64,000 nucleotides of DNA, taken from Nocardioides zeae (lineage in GTDB: Bacteria > Actinomycetota > Actinomycetes > Propionibacteriales > Nocardioidaceae). The stretch spans positions 62,001 to 126,000 of the forward strand of contig NZ_JAAGXA010000002.1 of the NCBI RefSeq assembly GCF_010686755.1, written 5' to 3'. Below the pieces are notes generated by a model. That model did not search any database and was not told the DNA's origin. It worked only from the letters and a program-made list of their open reading frames with translations. Shown here one piece after another: positions 24,360-32,647 of the stretch. Numbering within the stretch: position 1 is the first letter of the stretch; every line of letters starts with the position of its first letter. A program made the translations under genes and the position numbers.

Positions 24360-25262
24360 GTGACGTCCGCGGAGCCCGTCGCCGACGGACAGGGCCGCCT
24401 GCCCGACGAGGTCGGCCTCTCCCTCAAGGAGATCGCCGAGAGCAACGGGCTGCGCCAGGTCGGTGGTCGGCCGCGGCTCGGCACCTACCTCGCCGGACTG
24501 TGGGGTCGGCGCCACTTCGCCTGGATGCTCGCCAAGTCCCAGGCCTACAGCCAGAACCAGGGCAGCTACCTGGGCCAGGCGTGGAACATCCTCAACCCGC
24601 TCATCAACGCGGCGGTCTACCTCACGATCTTCGGCTACGTGCTGAAGACCGACCGGGGCATCGAGAACTACATCGCCTACCTGCTCATCGGCATCTTCTT
24701 CTTCCAGTTCATCACCCGCGCCATCACGCTGGGCTCGAAGGCGGTCGTCGGCAACACCGGGCTCGTGAACTCGCTGCAGTTCCCCCGCGCGCTGCTCCCC
24801 ATCTCGACGGTGCTGACCGAGCTGCTGACGTTCCTCCCCGCGACCGTCGTGCTGCTCGTGCTGGTGCCGCTGTCGGGCGAGCCGTTCACGTGGTGGTGGC
24901 TCGCGCTGCCCGGCGCGATCGCGCTCATGCACGTCTGGGGCACGGGCATGGCGTTCCTGCTGGCCCGGCTCGTGGTCGAGGTGCGGGACGTCGCCAACCT
25001 CATCCCGTTCATCATGCGCGCCCTCATGTACTTCTCCGGCGTCTTCTTCTCGATCACCACCTACGCCGGATCGGGCCTGCTCGGCACCGCACTGGCCTAC
25101 CAGCCGGTGGCCGTCTACCTGCAGCTGGCACGCACGTGCCTCATGGTCGAGGCGGAGCCGTCGGCGACGCTGTGGCTGGCCGCGCTCGGGTGGGCCGTGG
25201 GCACCCTGGTGGTGGGGTTCCTCTTCTTCTGGCGGGCGGAGGCGAAGTACGGCCGTGGCTGA
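24360..25262 (+). CDS. ABC transporter permease for polysaccharide export (Wzm/TagG-like)
   Basis: 300 residues. It has an N-terminal amphipathic region, then six helices of the ABC-2 polysaccharide type. Diagnostic stretches: GSYLGQAWNILNPLINAAVY near residue 67, YLLIGIFFFQF, TGLVNSLQFPRALLPIS near residue 137, and VRDVANLIPFIMRALMYFSG near residue 215. With the ATPase that overlaps it by 8 bp it should flip lipid-linked wall glycan (galactan- or teichoic-acid-like) across the membrane, as Wzm-Wzt (Rv3783/Rv3781) does in mycobacteria. A GT2 gene lies just beyond. Confidence 0.88.
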   Translation: MTSAEPVADGQGRLPDEVGLSLKEIAESNGLRQVGGRPRLGTYLAGLWGRRHFAWMLAKSQAYSQNQGSYLGQAWNILNPLINAAVYLTIFGYVLKTDRGIENYIAYLLIGIFFFQFITRAITLGSKAVVGNTGLVNSLQFPRALLPISTVLTELLTFLPATVVLLVLVPLSGEPFTWWWLALPGAIALMHVWGTGMAFLLARLVVEVRDVANLIPFIMRALMYFSGVFFSITTYAGSGLLGTALAYQPVAVYLQLARTCLMVEAEPSATLWLAALGWAVGTLVVGFLFFWRAEAKYGRG

Positions 25263-26082
25263 GCACACTCCACCGACCGAGGCCGCACCGGCGGCGACCA
25301 CGACGCCCGACAAGGGGCGTCCGGTGCTCGTCGTCGACGACGTGCACCTCAAGTACAAGACGTTCGGCGGCAAGCGCCGTACCGGCTCGTCGCGGCTGCC
25401 CGGCTGGGCCCGCGGCTTCTCGCAGGGCGTCGGCGCCGTCGACGTCGTGCACGCCGTCAAGGGCGTCTCCTTCGTGGCCCACCACGGCGAGTCGATCGGC
25501 CTCATCGGCCACAACGGCTCCGGCAAGTCGACGCTGCTGCGCGCCGTCGCGGGCGCGATGCCCGTCACGAGCGGGGCGATCTACACCGACGGCGTCGCCT
25601 CGCTGCTCGGCGTCTCCGGCGCGCTCATCAAGAACCTCTCCGGCGAGCGCAACATCATCCTCGGCTGCCTGGCGCTCGGCCTGAAGCCGGACGAGGTGGC
25701 GGCGCACTACGAGGAGGTCGTCGAGTTCGCCGACATCGGCGACTTCGTGCGCCTGCCGATGGAGGCCTACTCCTCCGGCATGGGCGCCCGGCTCCGGTTC
25801 GCGATCTCCACCGCCGCCTCCCCCGACATCCTCATGATCGACGAGGCGCTCGCCACGGGCGACGCGTCGTTCAAGGCGCGCTCGCAGCGCCGCATCGACG
25901 AGATCCGGGCCCGCGCCGGCACCGTGCTGCTCGTCAGCCACTCGATGGGCACCATCAAGGAGACCTGCGACCGCGTGCTGTGGCTCGACTCGGGCGTGCT
26001 CCGCGCCGACGGCAAGCCCGACGAGGTCATCGAGGCCTACATGGAGACCCAGCGCGCCAAGGTCGAGGCGTCGAAGAAGTAG
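25255..26082 (+). CDS. ABC transporter ATPase for polysaccharide export (Wzt/TagH-like)
   Basis: 275 residues from GTG 25255 (8-bp overlap with the permease). Walker A GHNGSGKST near residue 82, signature region MEAYSSGMGARLRFAISTA near residue 170, Walker B DILMIDEALATGD near residue 197, H-switch HS. The lengthened loop before Walker A and the GMGAR signature are typical of TagH/Wzt ATPases. There is no C-terminal carbohydrate-binding domain, so export probably does not depend on a capped glycan end. Confidence 0.9.
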   Translation: MAEHTPPTEAAPAATTTPDKGRPVLVVDDVHLKYKTFGGKRRTGSSRLPGWARGFSQGVGAVDVVHAVKGVSFVAHHGESIGLIGHNGSGKSTLLRAVAGAMPVTSGAIYTDGVASLLGVSGALIKNLSGERNIILGCLALGLKPDEVAAHYEEVVEFADIGDFVRLPMEAYSSGMGARLRFAISTAASPDILMIDEALATGDASFKARSQRRIDEIRARAGTVLLVSHSMGTIKETCDRVLWLDSGVLRADGKPDEVIEAYMETQRAKVEASKK

Positions 26083-26118
26083 GGCTGTCCGGGCTGTGCC
26101 GGGGCTGTACCGGGCGCT

Positions 26119-26176
26119 GAAATGTGCGGCTGGGACAGGCCCGCCACCGTCCCACCTGCACCAGACGCACAGTCCT
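26119..26176. repeat. Family B repeat, copy B1
   Basis: GAAATGTGCGGCTGGGAC (26119-26136) is identical to 52894-52911 and, inverted, nearly identical to 55186-55201. The facing arm here (about 26150-26176) is degenerate. It lies just after the Wzt stop. The 376-bp gap 26083-26458 between convergent genes also holds the palindrome at 26201 and repeat A4. Confidence 0.7.
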
Positions 26177-26200
26177 GGCCCCGACCGGCTCCACCCCGCC

Positions 26201-26248
26201 GGACGTCATGCGCAGCGGCCGCCCCCGGCACCGAACCGCATGACGTCC
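26201..26248. terminator. 12-bp perfect inverted repeat, possible terminator
   Basis: Arms GGACGTCATGCG (26201-26212) and CGCATGACGTCC (26237-26248) with a 24-nt loop. It lies downstream of the Wzm-Wzt operon in a convergent intergenic region. There is no T-run, as is common in high-GC actinobacteria. It could equally be a protein-binding palindrome; direction is undetermined. Confidence 0.45.
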
Positions 26249-26306
26249 CACGCAGGCCGGGACTCGCGCACCCGGACCCCGGCGCCGACAACCCCACTGC
26301 CCTGAC

Positions 26307-26428
26307 GAAGGAAAACGCGGACGCGCTCCGGACCCCGGGAAAGAGAACGCGGACCCCAGCCCGCGACACGCCGATGCCGGGCCACCTCGAGTCCGCGTTT
26401 TCTTTCGCCGAGGCGCACTTTCCTCGCC
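26307..26428. repeat. Family A palindromic intergenic repeat, copy A4
   Basis: Left arm GGAAAACGCGGAC at 26310-26322, second direct copy (GGGAAAGAGAACGCGGACC) ending near 26356, inverted arm GTCCGCGTTTTC from 26391. Same subtype as A1: it shares CGCGACACGCCGAT and the trailing GCGCACTTTCCTCGCC (26413-26428). Between convergent Wzt and GT2 genes. Confidence 0.85.
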
Positions 26429-26458
26429 GCGACCGCGCCCCGACCGCGCGCTCGACGA

Positions 26459-27499
26459 TCAGGCCCGCTCGGCCCGCTCGACGTTGCGCAGGAACCCGGC
26501 GCCCCAGGACAGGTGCATGGTCATGATCACGACGGGCAGCCACGCCCGGGCCCGCGGGGGCAGGTCGCGCCCCTCGGGCAGGGACGCGGCGGTGACGGCT
26601 GCGGCGTACCCCGCCGGCGCCGCCCAGCCCAGCTGCAGCACGCGCGAGCCCGTGACCGACCCCAGCACGCCCGCGGCGGTGCCGAGCGCGACCGCGGCGG
26701 TGACGACGGGCGGGGCGAGGTAGCGCACGGAGGCCGTCTCCGGGTAGTGCTCGACCACGCGGCGACGCCACCGGCCCGAGCCGTGGAACTGCTTCGCCAG
26801 CGCCCGCACGGTGCGGCGCGGCCGGTAGGTGACGGCGATCGCGGGGTCGAACCAGATCTCCTCGCCGGCCGCCCGGATGCGGTGGTTGAGCTCCCAGTCC
26901 TGGGCGCGGCGGTAGCGCTCGTCGTACCCGCCCAGCTGCTCCAGCACCGCCCGCCGGAAGGCGCCGAGGTAGACCGTCTCCGCCGGCCCCGCCGCGCCAC
27001 CCAGGTGGAAGCGGGAGCCGCCGATGCCGAGCCGCGAGCTCATCGCCACGGCGACGGCACGCCCGAAGTCGTCCTCGCCGACGACGTGCATCCGTCCGCC
27101 GACGTTGGCCGCGCCCGTCGACTCGAGCAGCTCGACGACGCGACGCACGTAGCCGTCGGGCAGGAACCCGTGCGCGTCCACCCGCACCACGTAGGGCTGC
27201 GTCGTCGCGGCGAGCGCGGCGTTGAGGGCCTGGGGGGTGCGCCCCGTGGGGTTCGGTACGACGCGCACCCGCGCCTCCCGCGCCGCGATGTCCGCTGCGA
27301 TCGCCTCGGTGGCGTCGGACGAGGGCCCGACGGCGAGGACGACCTCGAAGGGGCCGTCGTAGTCCTGGGCGAGCACCCGGTCCACCGAGTCCGCGAGGTA
27401 GGGCTCCTCGTCGAGCACCGGCATCACGACCGACACACCCGGGAGGGTGGCGGGCCGAGCGGTCTCGGAGGAGGTCGCGGGTGAAGTCTCGGGATGCAC
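26459..27499 (-). CDS. Family 2 glycosyltransferase
   Basis: 346 residues from GTG 27499. GT-A fold: SVVMPVLDEEPYLADSVDRV at the N-terminus, nucleotide-binding AVGPSSDAT, DxD-like VVRVDAHGFLP near residue 105, and the acceptor-site GGYDERYRRAQDWELNHRI near residue 205 (ED/QDWEL motif). Two or three C-terminal helices (LQLGWAAPAGYAAAV, WLPVVIMTMHLSWGAGFL) anchor it at the membrane, as in succinoglycan-type GT2 enzymes. It probably builds the glycan exported by the neighbouring Wzm-Wzt pair. Convergent to it and divergent from the phosphodiester glycosidase gene. Confidence 0.88.
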   Translation of the reverse strand: MHPETSPATSSETARPATLPGVSVVMPVLDEEPYLADSVDRVLAQDYDGPFEVVLAVGPSSDATEAIAADIAAREARVRVVPNPTGRTPQALNAALAATTQPYVVRVDAHGFLPDGYVRRVVELLESTGAANVGGRMHVVGEDDFGRAVAVAMSSRLGIGGSRFHLGGAAGPAETVYLGAFRRAVLEQLGGYDERYRRAQDWELNHRIRAAGEEIWFDPAIAVTYRPRRTVRALAKQFHGSGRWRRRVVEHYPETASVRYLAPPVVTAAVALGTAAGVLGSVTGSRVLQLGWAAPAGYAAAVTAASLPEGRDLPPRARAWLPVVIMTMHLSWGAGFLRNVERAERA

Positions 27500-27534
27500 C
27501 GGCGGAATGTTACCGATCGCCCTACCGTGCTCCC

Positions 27535-28770
27535 ATGTCCCTCCGCCGCAGCACGGCGGCCGGCGTCGGATCCCTCCTCCTGCTGCTCTGCGCCGCCCCA
27601 CCCTCGCCCGCCACCACGGATCGCCCGATCGCGTGGAGCGCCGGCGCCGTCACCGACGACGGCTCCTCCGACACCGAGGACCCCTCGGTCGTCCCCGTCC
27701 CGCCCGCTGCCCGCCGCGGGGAGCAGGCGCGCAGCGACGCCACCCACCCGCTCCGCACCGGTGACACGGTGCGGCTCGCCACGGGCGTTTACCTCAAGAC
27801 GTTCAGCGAGGTCGACGAGCGGGGCGGGTACGTCGGCAAGCTCGTCGCCATCGACCTCGGCGGGTCCACCAAGGTCCGCCCCGACCACGCCTGGAGCGGC
27901 CAGGTGGCGACACGCGCCACCCTGGACCGGCTCGTGGGCCCGAACGCGGTCGCCGCGATCAACGGTGACTTCTTCGACATCGACACGACGGGGGCGCCGC
28001 GCGGGTTCGGCATCAGCCGGGGCGCCGGGGTGCTCAACGGCCGCGAGAGCGGCTGGAACTACGCCGTCTGGATGACCCGCGGCGGCAGCGTCGGGCTCGG
28101 CCAGCTCGACCTCCAGGCCAGCCTGGCGGAGTTCCCGGGCCTGGCCGTGAGCGCCTGGAACTCGGGCGCCGTGGCGGCCGACTCGGTCGGCGTCTACTCG
28201 TCGGCCTGGGGCACCTCGGTCGACGCCCGCCCCGTGACGGCGGGCGCGACCGACGTGCGCACCGTCGTCGTGCGCGACGGCCGCGTGGTGCTCAGCTCCT
28301 CCGCCCCGGTGCGCACCGTCCCGCCCGGCGGCTACGTGCTCGTGGCCCGTGGCACGGCGGCGGCCCGGGCCGCGCAGATGCCGTACGGCACGGTCGTCAC
28401 CCCCCGCGTCGCCGTACCGGGCAACGTGGCGTTCGCGGTCGGCGCCAGCGGACCGCTCGTGCGGAACGGGCAGGTCGCGAACCGCAGCGACACCACGCTC
28501 GCCCCCCGCACGGTCGTCGCCTACGACCGCGACACCCACCGGCTGCTGCTGTTCGTCGTCGACGGCCGCTCGGAGCGCAGCCGCGGCATCACCCACCTCG
28601 AGGCGGCGGAGATCGCGCTGTGGCTCGGCGCGGACGAGGCCCTCAACCTCGACGGCGGCGGGTCGACGACGATGCTGGCCCGGGTCGGCGGCCGGATGGT
28701 GACGGTCAACGAGCCCTCCGACGGGAGCAGGCGCCCGGTGCCCAACGGCATCCAGGTGGGCTACCCCTGA
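27535..28770 (+). CDS. Secreted phosphodiester glycosidase (NAGPA-domain)
   Basis: 411 residues from ATG 27535. Signal peptide RRSTAAGVGSLLLLLCAAPP. The NAGPA (N-acetylglucosamine-1-phosphodiester alpha-N-acetylglucosaminidase-like) domain has its signatures: AAINGDFFDIDTTGAPRGF near residue 140, AVGASGPLVRNGQ near residue 300, and ADEALNLDGGGSTTMLA near residue 370. The family cleaves sugar-1-phosphodiester bonds; bacterial members act on teichoic acids or other wall phosphoglycans. It sits in an envelope-glycan neighbourhood, so trimming of exported polymer is a reasonable inference. Confidence 0.88.
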   Translation: MSLRRSTAAGVGSLLLLLCAAPPSPATTDRPIAWSAGAVTDDGSSDTEDPSVVPVPPAARRGEQARSDATHPLRTGDTVRLATGVYLKTFSEVDERGGYVGKLVAIDLGGSTKVRPDHAWSGQVATRATLDRLVGPNAVAAINGDFFDIDTTGAPRGFGISRGAGVLNGRESGWNYAVWMTRGGSVGLGQLDLQASLAEFPGLAVSAWNSGAVAADSVGVYSSAWGTSVDARPVTAGATDVRTVVVRDGRVVLSSSAPVRTVPPGGYVLVARGTAAARAAQMPYGTVVTPRVAVPGNVAFAVGASGPLVRNGQVANRSDTTLAPRTVVAYDRDTHRLLLFVVDGRSERSRGITHLEAAEIALWLGADEALNLDGGGSTTMLARVGGRMVTVNEPSDGSRRPVPNGIQVGYP

Positions 28771-28801
28771 CGAGCGCCCTGGCCAGTGCCCCGCCGGGCG
28801 G

Positions 28802-29422
28802 TCAGATCCAGCCCATCCGCCGCGCGCTGGCGCAGGCGTCGTGGCGGTTGGCCGCGCCGAGCTTCGTGACGGCGCTCGAGAGGTAGTTGCGCACCGTGCC
28901 CGGCGACAGCGACGCCCGCCGCGCGATCTCCTCCACGGGGGCGCCGTCGGCCGCGAGCTCGAGCACGTCGGCCTCCCGGGGCGTCAGCGGGCTGTCGCCG
29001 GCGCTGATGGCCTCGGCGGCGAGCTCGGGGTCCACGTGGCGCCCGCCGTCGTGGACCGTGCGCACCACCCCGGCGAGCGTCGCCGCCGAGGTCGTCTTGG
29101 GCAGGAACCCGCGTACGCCGGCGGCGAGCGCCCGCTTGAGGTGCCCGGGCCGCCCGTGGCTGGTGACGATGACCGCCACGCAGCCGGGGGCCACCGTCGC
29201 GAGGCCCTCCGCGACCTCGATGCCGTCGGGGCCGCGACCGTCGCGGCCCGGCATCTGCAGGTCGAGCACCGCGACGTCGGGGCTGGTCCGCCGCGCCATC
29301 GCCAGGGCCTCGTCACCGCTCGCGGCCTGCGCGACCACCTCGAGGTCGTCCTCCAGCGCCAGCATCTGGGCGAGCGCCTCGCGGATGAGGTTCTCGTCGT
29401 CGGCCAGCAGCACCCGGATCAT
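28802..29422 (-). CDS. NarL/LuxR-type response regulator
   Basis: 206 residues from ATG 29422. Receiver domain MIRVLLADDENLIREALAQM with phospho-acceptor Asp in VAVLDLQMPG near residue 54, and Lys in FLPKTTSA. The C-terminal HTH is LTPREADVLELAADGAPVEE followed by IARRASLSPGTVRNYLSSAV. It overlaps the kinase stop-start (ATGA at 29419-29422), so the pair is co-translated. DesR/LiaR-like. Target likely the ABC exporter genes just upstream on the same strand. Confidence 0.92.
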   Translation of the reverse strand: MIRVLLADDENLIREALAQMLALEDDLEVVAQAASGDEALAMARRTSPDVAVLDLQMPGRDGRGPDGIEVAEGLATVAPGCVAVIVTSHGRPGHLKRALAAGVRGFLPKTTSAATLAGVVRTVHDGGRHVDPELAAEAISAGDSPLTPREADVLELAADGAPVEEIARRASLSPGTVRNYLSSAVTKLGAANRHDACASARRMGWI

Positions 29423-30612
29423 GCGGGCTCCTCCCCTCGTCCGGCCGCCGTCTCGGCCGGGAAGTCGACGCGGAGCACGAAGTCGTCGTCCTGCCGCGCG
29501 GTGTCGAGCGTCGCACCGGTGGGAGCCAGGCGCTCCGCCAGCCCCACGAGGCCGGTGCCGCGGTGCGCGGGGTCGGCGGGCCGGGCCCCGTCGTTGCGCA
29601 CGACGAGCGACCCCGCTCCGCCGGCGCCCTCCGGGCGGCGCTCCCAGCGCACGGCCACGCGGGTCGCGGTGGAGTGGCGCAGCACGTTGGTGACGGCCTC
29701 CCGCACCACCCACCCGACGGGCTCGCGCCAGCGGGGCGGCAGGTCGTCGAGGTCCTCGTGCCAGTCGATGCCGGCGGAGCGCACCAGCGACCGGGCACCC
29801 TCGAGCTCGGTGCCGAGGTCGACCGGGCGGTAGCCGCGAGCAAGCGCCCGAGCCTCGCGCAGCGCCTCGTGGGCGGCGGCCCGCACCTCGAGCATCGTGG
29901 CGGCCGCCCGCTCGTCCCCGCGCTCGGCGAGCCGGGAGGCCAGCTCGGCCTGGACCGCGATGGTCGAGAGGTGCCGGCCCAGCACGTCGTGCACGTCGCG
30001 GGAGAAGCGGAGCCGCTCCTCCGCGATCGCGAGCCGGCTCTGCGCCTGTCGCGCCTGGTCGAGCTCGCGCACCACCGCGAGCAGCCACAGCGACGAGCGC
30101 AGCGTGAAGACGAAGAAGGCGTAGACGCCCAGCCAGACGAGCGCGGCGGGCGACGCACCGATCCCGAACAGCGCGACGGCGCCGCCGACGAGGACCACCG
30201 GACCGAGGGCCACGGCGGCTCGTCCGCGCACGGCACCGACCCCCCAGGCGAGCGTCCCGGCGACGACGGTCACGACGAGGCCCCGGTCGTCCTGCGGCAG
30301 CGCGAACGCGAGACCGAGCGCGACGAGGGCGGCGACGACGTTGAGGGCGGTCGCGCGGCGTACCCGCGGGTCGTCGAGACGGGGCCGCACCTGGTCCATC
30401 GCGACCCGGAGGCCGAGCGTCGCGGCGAGCGCGGTGAGCACGACGGCCACCGCCAGCAGCAGCGCCGTCCGGGGTGACGCGAGCTCGCCGGGACGGAACG
30501 CCACGACGGAGAGCCCGACCCACCACACGAGGACGTAGAGCGAGACGCGGGTGTAGAGCTCGACCCGCTGCACGTCCGTGCGGCGGGTCCAGAACCCGTT
30601 CCACCGTGCCAT
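29419..30612 (-). CDS. Sensor histidine kinase (HisKA_3, DesK/LiaS type)
   Basis: 397 residues. About five N-terminal TM helices (residues 20-170) with no large extracellular domain, so it senses within the membrane. The H-box is RFSRDVHDVLGRHLSTIAVQ near residue 205 (HisKA_3, phospho-His in DVHD). HATPase part: EAVTNVLRHSTATRVAV (N-box) and GTGLVGLAERLAPTG (G-box). It works with the overlapping response regulator. 125 bp separates it from the ABC permease gene upstream on the same strand; the segment shows only GC-rich sequence. Confidence 0.9.
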   Translation of the reverse strand: MARWNGFWTRRTDVQRVELYTRVSLYVLVWWVGLSVVAFRPGELASPRTALLLAVAVVLTALAATLGLRVAMDQVRPRLDDPRVRRATALNVVAALVALGLAFALPQDDRGLVVTVVAGTLAWGVGAVRGRAAVALGPVVLVGGAVALFGIGASPAALVWLGVYAFFVFTLRSSLWLLAVVRELDQARQAQSRLAIAEERLRFSRDVHDVLGRHLSTIAVQAELASRLAERGDERAAATMLEVRAAAHEALREARALARGYRPVDLGTELEGARSLVRSAGIDWHEDLDDLPPRWREPVGWVVREAVTNVLRHSTATRVAVRWERRPEGAGGAGSLVVRNDGARPADPAHRGTGLVGLAERLAPTGATLDTARQDDDFVLRVDFPAETAAGRGEEPA

Positions 30613-30737
30613 CGACCCTCCTGGTCCTGCAGCTGGTCCCCTCCACGCGCCGGGGCGCGGACGACCATCATGGCCGCCCGCGCCCCGGCGCCGTCCCGCG
30701 CGTCCCCCGCGCGCCCGGGACCGGTCCGCGCGATCGG

Positions 30738-31556
30738 TCAGCCGCGCGGCTCCCACCGCATCGACCGCGCCGCCAACGAGGCGGCCACGACGGCCCACAC
30801 GGCGAGCGTCACGAGCGGCTGCGCCGACGCCGCGAAGGAGTCCCCGAACGAGACCGCGGCACCGTCGGCGTCCTGCCCGAACCAGCCGATCCGCACGAGC
30901 GTGTCGAGGGCGGCGCCGGGCGTCCACTCGAGCACGGGCTGCACGCGCTCGGGCAGGATCGCCACGAGCGAGCCGACGACGGCGACGAGGATGACGGGCA
31001 TGGAGGTCAGCTGGGCGGCCTCGGCGTTCTTGGTCCAGGCGGCGGTCCAGAAGGCCAGCGCGGCGAAGGCCCCGGCGACCAGCACGGCGGCGAGCGCCAC
31101 GACCACCCCGTTGCGGGGCAGCGGCTGCCCGAGCGCCGCGGCTGCCGGGACGCTGATCGCGACCACGGCCAGCAGCACCGCGATGCCCGGCAGCGCCATC
31201 GACGCGAGGATCTCGCGGTCGGTGGCTTCGCCGGTGCGCAGGCGCTTGAGCACGAGCTCGTCGCGGCGGGTCACGGTGAGCGAGAGCAGGTTGTAGTAGA
31301 CGGGGAAGATCGCGGCCAGCATCAGCACGTTGGTGAGCGCGGAGATGCCGGTGCCGGCCTCGCCGCGCGGCCCGGCGAGCAGCAGCGCGAGCGGCACCAG
31401 CGGCATGACGACGGCGTAGACGAACGTCATCCGGTTGCGCACGAGGAGCACCGCGTTGGCCCGGGCCATGCCCAGCACGCGGCGGGCCGCGGACCCCTGC
31501 GGTCGGGCGTCCGCCCCGGTCCCGTACGACGCGGGCGTCAGGTCGATCGTGCTCAT
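30738..31556 (-). CDS. ABC-2 type exporter permease
   Basis: 272 residues with six helices in the ABC2_membrane pattern (RVLGMARANAVLLVRNRMTF, then VLMLAAIFPVYYNLLSLTVT and RRDELVLKRLRTGEATDREI). The RDELVLKRLRTG motif is typical of DrrB/NodJ-like drug or lipid exporters. It starts 1 bp after the ATPase stop, so it forms a two-gene exporter. With the two-component system that follows it is a likely envelope-stress or antibiotic-response module. Confidence 0.87.
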   Translation of the reverse strand: MSTIDLTPASYGTGADARPQGSAARRVLGMARANAVLLVRNRMTFVYAVVMPLVPLALLLAGPRGEAGTGISALTNVLMLAAIFPVYYNLLSLTVTRRDELVLKRLRTGEATDREILASMALPGIAVLLAVVAISVPAAAALGQPLPRNGVVVALAAVLVAGAFAALAFWTAAWTKNAEAAQLTSMPVILVAVVGSLVAILPERVQPVLEWTPGAALDTLVRIGWFGQDADGAAVSFGDSFAASAQPLVTLAVWAVVAASLAARSMRWEPRG

Positions 31557-31557
31557 G

Positions 31558-32568
31558 TCAGGCTCCCTTCGGGGTGGCGGGCGCGGTGGGCGCGTCCCGC
31601 CGGTCGTCGGTGCTGGAGTCGGCGATCGCGAGGAACACCTGCTCGAGGCTGGCGCTGCGGGCGTCGAGGCCCTCGAGGCGCACCTTCTCGTCGCGGGCCC
31701 AGTCGAGCAGCGCGGTCAGCGTGGCCTGGAGGTCGACGGTCTCGACGACGGTCCGCGGCTGCCCGTACGACGCGGGGTCGACCACGCCGCCCGCCAGCTG
31801 CTGCGGCAGCGCCCGCTCGAGGCGGTCGAAGGCGATCGTCGAGGGGTGGCCGTCGGCGATCTCGCCGGCGGTGCCGCTGCGCACGATGCGGCCGCCGTGC
31901 ATGATCTCGAGCCGGTCGGCCAGGGTCTCGGCCTCCTCGAGGTAGTGCGTCGTGAGGAGCACGGTCGCCCCCGCCGCGCGGAGGCCGCGCACCAGGCGCC
32001 ACACCTCACGGCGGCTCTCCGGGTCGAGGCCGGTCGTCGGCTCGTCGAGGAACACGAGCTCCGGGCGGCCCATGAGGGTGCACGCCAGGTCGAGCCGGCG
32101 CCGCTCGCCGCCCGAGAGGGCGCTCACCTTGACCGCGGCACGGGCGCCGAGGTCGAGCATCTCGAGCGCCTCGTCCACGGGCCGCGGGGTCGAGAGCGTC
32201 GAGTGCCACAGCCGGGCGGTCTCGGCGACGGTGAGGTCGCCGGAGAAGCCGCTCGTCTGCAGCAGCACGCCGGTGCGGCGCCGCACCGCGGCGCGGTCGG
32301 CGATGGGGTCGAGCCCGAGCACCCGCACGGTGCCGCCGCTGGCGCGGCCGAGGCCCTCCACGACCTCGAGGGTCGAGGTCTTGCCGGCGCCGTTGGTGCC
32401 GAGCAGGGCGGTGACGGTGCCGGTCGGCACGTCCAGGTCGACGCCGCGCACGGCCTCGAACGCCGCGGCGCCCTTGCCGTAGGTGCGCCGCAGGCCGCGG
32501 ACCGAGATCGCGGCCCCCGTCCCGGCACCCGTGCCGGACGCGCTTCGGGTCTGCTCTGTCGTGGTCAT
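31558..32568 (-). CDS. ABC-type exporter ATPase (DrrA/CcmA-like)
   Basis: 336 residues from ATG 32568. Walker A LLGTNGAGKTSTLEV near residue 53, Q-loop (LLQTSGFSG), signature ALSGGERRRLDLACTLMGRP near residue 143, Walker B LVFLDEPTTGLDPESRR, H-switch TTHYLEE. The C-terminal accessory domain of about 100 residues is usual in DrrA-type ATPases. First gene of the exporter plus two-component block; divergent from the mismatch glycosylase gene (79 bp). Confidence 0.92.
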   Translation of the reverse strand: MTTTEQTRSASGTGAGTGAAISVRGLRRTYGKGAAAFEAVRGVDLDVPTGTVTALLGTNGAGKTSTLEVVEGLGRASGGTVRVLGLDPIADRAAVRRRTGVLLQTSGFSGDLTVAETARLWHSTLSTPRPVDEALEMLDLGARAAVKVSALSGGERRRLDLACTLMGRPELVFLDEPTTGLDPESRREVWRLVRGLRAAGATVLLTTHYLEEAETLADRLEIMHGGRIVRSGTAGEIADGHPSTIAFDRLERALPQQLAGGVVDPASYGQPRTVVETVDLQATLTALLDWARDEKVRLEGLDARSASLEQVFLAIADSSTDDRRDAPTAPATPKGA

Positions 32569-32647
32569 GCCTCCATCGTGGTCCCCGGTCGACCCCTCGG
32601 GCAGTGCACGGCCGCACGCGTTCACCGGCGGTCCTCACGGGTCGCCG

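Noticed and set aside
22941..25568. An 875-residue minus-strand frame
   Set aside because: Runs opposite the metalloprotease and Wzm/Wzt genes, all with clear motifs; no plausible protein content.
26083..26458. A small gene in the Wzt/GT2 gap
   Set aside because: The short frames consist of repeats B1 and A4 and the 12-bp palindrome; no start with SD or protein-like sequence.
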